Made by a program: the position numbers and the translations under genes. Below the pieces are notes generated by a model. It ran no database searches. It was not told the DNA's origin and saw only the letters and a list, made by a program, of their open reading frames with translations. Positions 31,753-36,274 of a stretch of 36,274 nucleotides of DNA are shown piece by piece. Origin of the DNA: Bdellovibrionales bacterium RIFOXYA1_FULL_36_14 (GTDB lineage Bacteria; Bdellovibrionota; Bacteriovoracia; Bacteriovoracales; Bacteriovoracaceae); NCBI GenBank assembly GCA_001769975.1, contig MEPW01000038.1, forward strand, positions 1 to 36,274, read 5' to 3'. Positions within the stretch are counted from its first letter, which is position 1; each line of letters begins with the position of its first letter.

Positions 31753-33132
31753 AATGTTATTTTAATAGTTGTTAGCACTATATTATTAATATCTGGACCA
31801 GCATACAGTTCGATATATTATGTTTCAAAAACTGGAAATGATACTACTGGTAACGGTTCGATAGAAAAACCTTGGGCCACTCCGACCTATGGCGCAGCTC
31901 ATGTAGCCAGTGGTGACACCCTTTATATTCGAGCCGGGACGTATGACGTAACTACACCAAGGAACAATAACTATTCAGGTGTTGCTCCTCACGCTGACAA
32001 TGTGACTATTTCTGGATACCCTGGAGAAAAAGCTATACTTAGAGGGAATAGCGGTATAGCTCCAACAAACTGTGTGATTGGTAGTGGGTATTATGATAGT
32101 ACAAGTCATCACCATAATGGACTGACCATTAATAACCTAACTATTCAAGGTATGGTCTGTATGACTTGGGCTTCTGATATAACCTTCAAGAATAGCCACG
32201 CGTCTATAGGCGGGGATAGTTGGGCTGGCAATGAGCAGGGTGCGGTAGTGTGGCTGCAGGGGTGTGTTGATTGTACCATCCAAAATAACATAATAATCCA
32301 GAGCTACGAAGCCCCTGGGGGCAGCACTTCAGCAATTATCGCGTATTCTGGGGTATCTGGGCTATTGATAGAAAACAATGATATATCGGCTTTAGCTGGC
32401 GCTTCTGGTGGTCAAGCTGGTGGTAACGGAATTAACCTCAAGGATACGGTTACAAACGCTATCGTCAGGTACAATTATATTCATGACTGTGTCGCTTCGG
32501 CGATCTGGACTGCTAACCAAGGGACACCACACGACATTGCTATCTATCAGAACATATTCAATAACAATAACACCGGTAATTCTGATAACGGAGACATAAC
32601 ACACGCGATACTTACTTATAACTTGAATATTTACAATAATACATTCTACAAGGGCAGAAAAGGCGCTTATTTTTCGGGATCAGGTGCGCTGGCAAGCAGT
32701 ATGACGTTCTTTAATAACATCGTTTACGAGCCAATTCAAAATTTCGTAGGCTGGTATTATAAATCACCATTTTCAGCGTCCTATATGGACTATAATAATT
32801 ATTATAGGGCATCATCTCCTCAGTGGGTAATTGACTACACTACTTTGAAATCTTTTTCCGCATACCAGTTGGCGTGTCAATCCAAGCTGGTAACCTGTGA
32901 TCAGACCGGCCACACACTGACAACAAACCCCGGATTTATAAATGCGTCAGGACTCTATAATACCCCGACTGATTTCAAACGTGCCTCGTACCCGTCGAAT
33001 GGTCGCGGTGGTATCTATCCCTCTGTTATGGGCGCATATATTACAGGAAATGAGAAAATTGGATACATTGGAATTGGTGGCATTCAAAAGATGGGAGAAC
33101 CTTTAAATTTCAAGAAAACAGATAAACTATAA
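31732..33132 (+). CDS. secreted right-handed parallel beta-helix protein
   Basis: A 466-residue secreted protein. Its signal peptide (about 1-26, cut near AYS) begins with MKLFLSL, the same seven residues as BamD, because the 5' end is a copy of the bamD start. The mature protein opens with YYVSKTGNDTTGNGSIEKPW, the DUF1565/pectate-lyase-like pattern, followed by many beta-helix turns (NLTIQGM, IQNNIIIQS, LIENNDISALAG, YNYIHDCVASAIW, IYNNTFYKG). No catalytic motif can be fixed. The neighbour on the minus strand has the same type of domain. Likely a surface or exported polysaccharide-binding or -cleaving protein. Base composition differs from the core genes, e.g. 32221-32280 has 35 G/C of 60. 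Confidence 0.82.
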   Translation: MKLFLSLNVILIVVSTILLISGPAYSSIYYVSKTGNDTTGNGSIEKPWATPTYGAAHVASGDTLYIRAGTYDVTTPRNNNYSGVAPHADNVTISGYPGEKAILRGNSGIAPTNCVIGSGYYDSTSHHHNGLTINNLTIQGMVCMTWASDITFKNSHASIGGDSWAGNEQGAVVWLQGCVDCTIQNNIIIQSYEAPGGSTSAIIAYSGVSGLLIENNDISALAGASGGQAGGNGINLKDTVTNAIVRYNYIHDCVASAIWTANQGTPHDIAIYQNIFNNNNTGNSDNGDITHAILTYNLNIYNNTFYKGRKGAYFSGSGALASSMTFFNNIVYEPIQNFVGWYYKSPFSASYMDYNNYYRASSPQWVIDYTTLKSFSAYQLACQSKLVTCDQTGHTLTTNPGFINASGLYNTPTDFKRASYPSNGRGGIYPSVMGAYITGNEKIGYIGIGGIQKMGEPLNFKKTDKL

Positions 33133-33216
33133 ACATGATTTAAGACTTGCTGCCATTTACCCCTTTATTCATTTTTTTCGTAGAGATTCTTTAAGTGCTT
33201 CTTATCAGTTTACCCC

Positions 33217-33311
33217 AAACTCTCCTTTGACGATCTTTAAGCCTCAGTGATACAGTGCTATAATGTGTTATAATTGGTAAGGAAAGCTTTATGAAGTTGT
33301 TTTTATCCCTA
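33217..33311 (+). repeat. bamD 5' region, original copy of the duplicated segment
   Basis: This is the right-hand copy of the 95-base repeat. It lies intact upstream of, and into, bamD and contains a perfect TATAAT, AAGGAAA and the ATG. Confidence 0.92.
33256..33264 (+). promoter_or_regulatory. extended -10 promoter of bamD
   Basis: TG-C-TATAAT, a perfect -10 with the extended TG, lies 26 bases before the ATG of bamD. A TTGACG upstream (33228-33233) is too far for a normal -35 (26 bases), and TTTAAG at the 17-base spacing is a poor match, so this promoter probably relies on the extended -10. Confidence 0.55.
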
Positions 33312-34043
33312 TGCATTATATTTTATTTGTTAGCAGGTTGTAGTCATGATAGGCCAAAAGGGGAAACAGAGGCAGAGATTCTTTATAAAGAGGCTCAGCA
33401 GTTAGTTGAGAAGGAAAGATTTCTACTCGCTATAGAAAAGCTTAATATGATTCGCTCGCAGTTTCCTTATAGTTATTATGCTACTCACGCAGAACTACTA
33501 AATGCAGACGTTTTATATAATCAAGAGAATTATGTGGAAGCGGCAGCTGCTTACATTATGTTTAAGGATTTTCACCCTAAGCACCCCAAAAACTCTTACG
33601 TTAATTGGAAAATTGCAGAATCTTTTTATAATCAATTGCCTTCAACTTTTGATCGAGACCTTTCGTCCGGGGACGATGCCATTAGATATTACGAATATAT
33701 TCTGGCCAATTATCCTAACTCTGAATATGAAAAGGACGCTAAAGCACGGATTATATATATAAAGAAAATGCAGGAAGACAAAGAACAGTACGTGGCTGAT
33801 TTTTATTTTAAAACCAAGGATTATGATGCTGCTATTTTCAGATACAAAAGTATTTTGAATAATTTTGATAATCTCGAATTAAGAAAACACTCTATGGAGA
33901 AAATTATAATGGCCAGTTTTTTTCAAGAGAAATATGATGAGTGTAAACAATATGCTAATAGTTATTCAGGTTTTTTTAGTCCAGATCAAAAAGATAAAAT
34001 TATTAAGATTGGACAGCAATGTCAGGATAAATTAGTCAAATAA
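33291..34043 (+). CDS. bamD: outer membrane protein assembly factor BamD
   Basis: A 250-residue lipoprotein (Cys17 in LLAGC) made of TPR-like helical repeats, as BamD is. Conserved BamD elements include the KEAQQLVEKERFLLAIEKLNMI first repeat, the FPYSYYATHAELL motif, and the repeats with FHPKHPKNSYVNW. It is an essential part of the BAM complex that inserts beta-barrels in the outer membrane, and its substrates here would include the barrel protein at 3663. AAGGAA seven bases before the ATG is a good ribosome-binding site. Its promoter and first codons are duplicated upstream of the beta-helix gene. Confidence 0.9.
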   Translation: MKLFLSLCIIFYLLAGCSHDRPKGETEAEILYKEAQQLVEKERFLLAIEKLNMIRSQFPYSYYATHAELLNADVLYNQENYVEAAAAYIMFKDFHPKHPKNSYVNWKIAESFYNQLPSTFDRDLSSGDDAIRYYEYILANYPNSEYEKDAKARIIYIKKMQEDKEQYVADFYFKTKDYDAAIFRYKSILNNFDNLELRKHSMEKIIMASFFQEKYDECKQYANSYSGFFSPDQKDKIIKIGQQCQDKLVK

Positions 34044-34100
34044 TAATCATGATTGGTTTATTATTAATATAGGTATTTAAAAATCTTATTGGAGGAAATT

Positions 34101-34832
34101 TTGATAAATCACAAAGAAACAGATTTAATTAATAAAGCTCGAGATTTTTATAATAGAGGTAGATACAAGGAAGCAAAGATTCTTTTGAATGATATTATTG
34201 ATGGTAATGGAAAAAGTTCAGAAGCTTTTTATTATCTTGGAAATATTTTTCATATTGATGGAGAGATTGGCAAGGCTATTAAGGCATTTAATAAAGTACT
34301 TGAGCTCGATCCATGTCATACCGATGCTTCAATAAGTTTATCTATTCTTTATAATGACATTGGCAAATATGAAGAGGGTAAAAAAATATTTGATCAAACT
34401 AATGAACGAATCAAAAGTCGAAAAACCAAAGAAAATGTTGAAGACCGACATATCAATAAAAAATTTGCAGAAAAGCATTACGAATTAGCTGAAATGTATA
34501 TGAGTTATAATCGTTACGATGAAGCGCTTTATGAATACAACAAAGTAAACGCACTTAACCCGGAGCATTTGGAAGCTCGTATAAAAGTAGCTAAAGTTTA
34601 TTCTAAAAAAGGATTTGTTTCTAAGGCCCTTGATGAGCTTAGAAAACTTAAAAACGAAAACCCTGGATTTACACCAGCTAGAATTGCTTTGGGGATATTA
34701 TTTTATGGTAATGGGAAAGTATTAGAGGCTCAAAATGAATGGAGAAATGTATTGGTCAAAGACCCTTACAATTCAGAGGCGAAAATGTATTTGAATTTAT
34801 CTGAGACGGCTACGGAGACTTCGGTTCTTTAA
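34101..34832 (+). CDS. TPR-repeat protein
   Basis: A 243-residue soluble protein of five or so TPR repeats (about residues 9-40, 43-75, 78-110, 130-160 and 163-230), with typical YYLGNIFHIDGEIGKAIKAFNKVLELDP and YELAEMYMSYNRYDEALYEYNKV helices. No signal peptide is evident. TPR arrays bind partner proteins. The start is decided by the ribosome-binding site: GGAGGAA at 34091-34096 would overlap a TTG at 34089 but fits TTG at 34101 with five bases spacing, so 34101 is chosen. It follows bamD by 57 bases, in the same direction, and may be in its operon. Confidence 0.8.
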   Translation: MINHKETDLINKARDFYNRGRYKEAKILLNDIIDGNGKSSEAFYYLGNIFHIDGEIGKAIKAFNKVLELDPCHTDASISLSILYNDIGKYEEGKKIFDQTNERIKSRKTKENVEDRHINKKFAEKHYELAEMYMSYNRYDEALYEYNKVNALNPEHLEARIKVAKVYSKKGFVSKALDELRKLKNENPGFTPARIALGILFYGNGKVLEAQNEWRNVLVKDPYNSEAKMYLNLSETATETSVL

Positions 34833-34852
34833 GTAGAATATTTAAAGAACTG

Positions 34853-35374
34853 TTAATTCTTTTTTATTTCTTCACTTCTAACAAATGCCCCAATAATGTT
34901 TTCTTTCGGAACAAGTGCCCAACGAAATTTTTTTTCATCAGGAGCTTCGTCCATTAGGAAAATATAATTGAGAGGAACTTCAGAAAAAAAGAAACCTTGC
35001 TTATTATTACGAGACATCTTTATTGTAAACTTCGTTTTGTTATCAAGCTTTTCATTTTCTTTTACCACTGGGTATTGGGATAAATAATGATTGTCTGGGA
35101 TGGATAGATCAAAGATTCCCGCATCACCAATTCTTATTTTATTATTTTGTATATCAATTTTTGCTCCCGGAATTCCAATAATTGGAGAAATAAGAAGTAG
35201 TTTTTTTGAACCAGCATAGTAACCGATATTAATACCAGATTTAAGAGATTCGATTTTTTGAAAAAATAAATTTTTATTTCCAAATTGTATTTTTATTAAA
35301 TCATTGGTTTGGGCAAAAGTGTTCAGTGACAACATTGAACACAGAAAAAGGGGGAGTATAAAAATAATTTTCAT
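34853..35374 (-). CDS. secreted or periplasmic protein of unknown function
   Basis: A 173-residue protein with a signal peptide (hydrophobic residues about 3-19, likely cut after TFA). The mature part is all-beta by appearance: several strands around LIKIQFGNKNLFF, KLLLISPIIGIPG and RNNKQGFFFSEVPLNYIFL. No motif is recognised. The ATG at 35374 is chosen because the longer TTG-started frame to 35410 would place a charged stretch before the hydrophobic core. No clear ribosome-binding site is present. It converges on the TPR gene with 20 bases between stops. Around 34843-34863 AAAGAA and TTCTTT form a weak stem before a T-run (plus strand), a poor terminator candidate. Confidence 0.62.
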   Translation of the reverse strand: MKIIFILPLFLCSMLSLNTFAQTNDLIKIQFGNKNLFFQKIESLKSGINIGYYAGSKKLLLISPIIGIPGAKIDIQNNKIRIGDAGIFDLSIPDNHYLSQYPVVKENEKLDNKTKFTIKMSRNNKQGFFFSEVPLNYIFLMDEAPDEKKFRWALVPKENIIGAFVRSEEIKKN

Positions 35375-35497
35375 TTTAAAGCGTTCAGATAAAGAAATAG
35401 TATAATTCAATAGTCTTTTTACATATTGAAAAACTAAATCAGTTTAATAAAATAATACGTTGGTTCAATTACTCAATATTATATCAATAATTTTGTA

Positions 35498-36070
35498 TTA
35501 AGCTTCTAATTCAGCGTTTTCATGATCAACAACTTTTTCTTCGGTAATTGTGATTTCATGATAGTCAGAACTTACGTCAACTGCTTCAACTCTAGTTCTG
35601 GTTCTTTTGCTGTCGTCAGAAGAGTAGTTAACAATGTATTTTTTAAGATCAGCATACATTGGTCTTCTAACTTCTAATTTGTTGTCTTGAAGAACGATTT
35701 GTCTGGCAATTTTAGTCCTGTTGTTAATTACAACTGGAGCCTTTAAATTAGCAGACATCTCTGTGACTTGTTTTGGTATGGTCAGCACAGTATAGATACA
35801 AGCATCTTGTAAATTATCAAGTGAAATACTGTTTAATTCAGCCGGAAGCAGCTTGACCGTGTAATTGGGATCAAAAATTTTAGGTTCAATTATTGGAAAT
35901 GCTACTGCTTTGTCTTCAGTTGATTGAAGCCACAAAATTAATGTCTGGTCACCTGGGTCAACTACAAAAAATCTTTTAAGATTTTCAAAACCTAAAATAC
36001 CATCTTTAAATGTTATAATATCTTTTTTTTCTACTTCTAAAATCCCAAATCGCGTTGTGTTTATCTTCAC
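35498..36070 (-). CDS. fliW: flagellar assembly factor FliW, with C-terminal extension
   Basis: A 190-residue protein. The FliW core (about 1-150) shows GILGFENLKRFFVVD, ILWLQSTEDKAVAFPIIEP, and PVVINNRTKIARQIVLQD, all typical. Most FliW proteins have about 150 residues; the extra 40-residue C-terminus (basic, then acidic) is unusual. FliW binds flagellin or CsrA and controls flagellin translation: when flagellin is used up, FliW is freed and binds CsrA, lifting repression. The adjacent csrA fits this partner switch. The start codon is GTG at 36070 with AGGAGG seven bases upstream. Confidence 0.93.
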   Translation of the reverse strand: MKINTTRFGILEVEKKDIITFKDGILGFENLKRFFVVDPGDQTLILWLQSTEDKAVAFPIIEPKIFDPNYTVKLLPAELNSISLDNLQDACIYTVLTIPKQVTEMSANLKAPVVINNRTKIARQIVLQDNKLEVRRPMYADLKKYIVNYSSDDSKRTRTRVEAVDVSSDYHEITITEEKVVDHENAELEA

Positions 36071-36089
36071 AGATTTCCTCCTAAAAAAG

Positions 36090-36102
36090 GGGTAGACGAC
36101 CC
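36090..36102 (-). terminator. short hairpin with T-run before fliW (attenuator candidate)
   Basis: On the minus strand GGGT, CGTCT, ACCC is followed by CTTTTTT and then directly by the AGGAGG of fliW. The stem is only four pairs, so it is weak as a terminator. It could attenuate or regulate transcription or translation between csrA and fliW. Low confidence. Confidence 0.3.
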
Positions 36103-36151
36103 TCTCAACGATTGTAGCAGTGAGTATTATAAAAGGGCAAGTGGGAAATTA

Positions 36152-36274
36152 TTACTTATTTAGCTCTTCAGTTAAATTTTGGATATCAGTCAAATCAGCT
36201 TCTGAAGCTTCAGTGTTCTGATCTTGAATAGCCTTATAGACTTCCTCTCTGTGAATTTTTGTTTCTTTGGGAGC
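36152..36274 (-). CDS. csrA: carbon storage regulator CsrA, C-terminal part (5' end outside window)
   Basis: The final 40 residues of a frame open to the window's right edge. It reads as CsrA from the APKETKIHREEVYKAI segment (the universal IxAP...HREEVY helix), followed by a Glu/Asp-rich tail ending LNK. The tail is longer than in enterobacterial CsrA, resembling forms with a C-terminal extension. CsrA binds GGA-containing mRNA leaders to control flagellar and metabolic genes; FliW, encoded next, is its antagonist in many bacteria. The RNA-binding N-terminal strands lie outside the window. Confidence 0.9.
   Translation of the reverse strand, partial: APKETKIHREEVYKAIQDQNTEASEADLTDIQNLTEELNK

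Noticed and set aside
29260-33132. Beta-helix proteins considered as phage tailspikes of a prophage
   Set aside because: Both carry signal peptides and no phage structural or lysis gene is nearby.
31732-33132. Beta-helix gene considered as a recent duplicate of bamD
   Set aside because: Only the 5' regulatory region and seven codons are shared; the rest is unrelated.

Overview
The window is a compact, AT-rich bacterial chromosome segment from a Gram-negative, lipoprotein-rich and probably flagellated organism. It has an outer-membrane assembly lipoprotein (BamD), Lgt and LspA, at least six lipobox signal peptides, a FliW/CsrA pair, FHA, DUF4388 and cNMP-binding signalling proteins, and a sigma-54 activator. 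This mix and the low G+C fit Bdellovibrionota (Bacteriovoracales-like) best. That placement is an inference from gene content; no marker gene was searched.

Layout. 1-5255: C-terminus of a class A penicillin-binding protein, tRNA-Gln with a sigma-70-type promoter, prs, pth, ychF (opposite strand), an outer-membrane barrel protein, an LptM-like mini-lipoprotein and folK. 5252-6980 (minus strand): an unknown membrane-anchored protein behind a very good sigma-54 promoter, and a DUF4388 protein. 7155-13352: a HAMP-like membrane protein, then a cell-wall block of Slt-type lytic transglycosylase, double-LysM lipoprotein, M48-like lipoprotein lacking HExxH, and overlapping amgK and murU (MurNAc recycling). 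13349-15706: a two-cluster ferredoxin, a degenerate PilZ membrane protein, a lipoprotein and an endonuclease IV-family protein. 15953-22039: one likely operon of a second M48-like protein without HExxH, a CHASE2 histidine kinase, an NtrC-type response regulator, lspA, lgt and a cobalamin adenosyltransferase. 22036-28078: FHA protein, tRNA-Asn, an unrecognised charged protein, an aldehyde dehydrogenase/class III aminotransferase pair, a BatE-like TPR-SH3 protein and a cNMP-binding protein, followed by an AI-2E family permease to 29111. 29112-33216: an accessory insert with two divergently transcribed secreted right-handed beta-helix proteins. 33291-36274: bamD, a TPR protein, a secreted unknown, fliW and the 3' end of csrA.

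The most interesting structure is at 29112-33311. The beta-helix gene at 31732 starts behind a diverged copy of the bamD promoter, ribosome-binding site and first seven codons (95 positions, 10 mismatches). The real bamD follows 1.56 kb downstream with its own copy. The inserted genes look richer in G+C than their surroundings. This looks like promoter/5'-end capture by an accessory surface-protein cassette inserted next to an essential gene.

How the genes work together: most of the core genes serve the envelope. They cover peptidoglycan synthesis (PBP), cleavage (Slt), binding (LysM) and recycling (AmgK/MurU), lipoprotein maturation (Lgt, LspA) under an adjacent two-component system, and outer-membrane protein assembly (BamD). 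Several proteins keep a family fold but lack catalytic residues: both M48-like proteins, the aldehyde dehydrogenase, the PilZ-like protein and possibly the endonuclease IV homologue.
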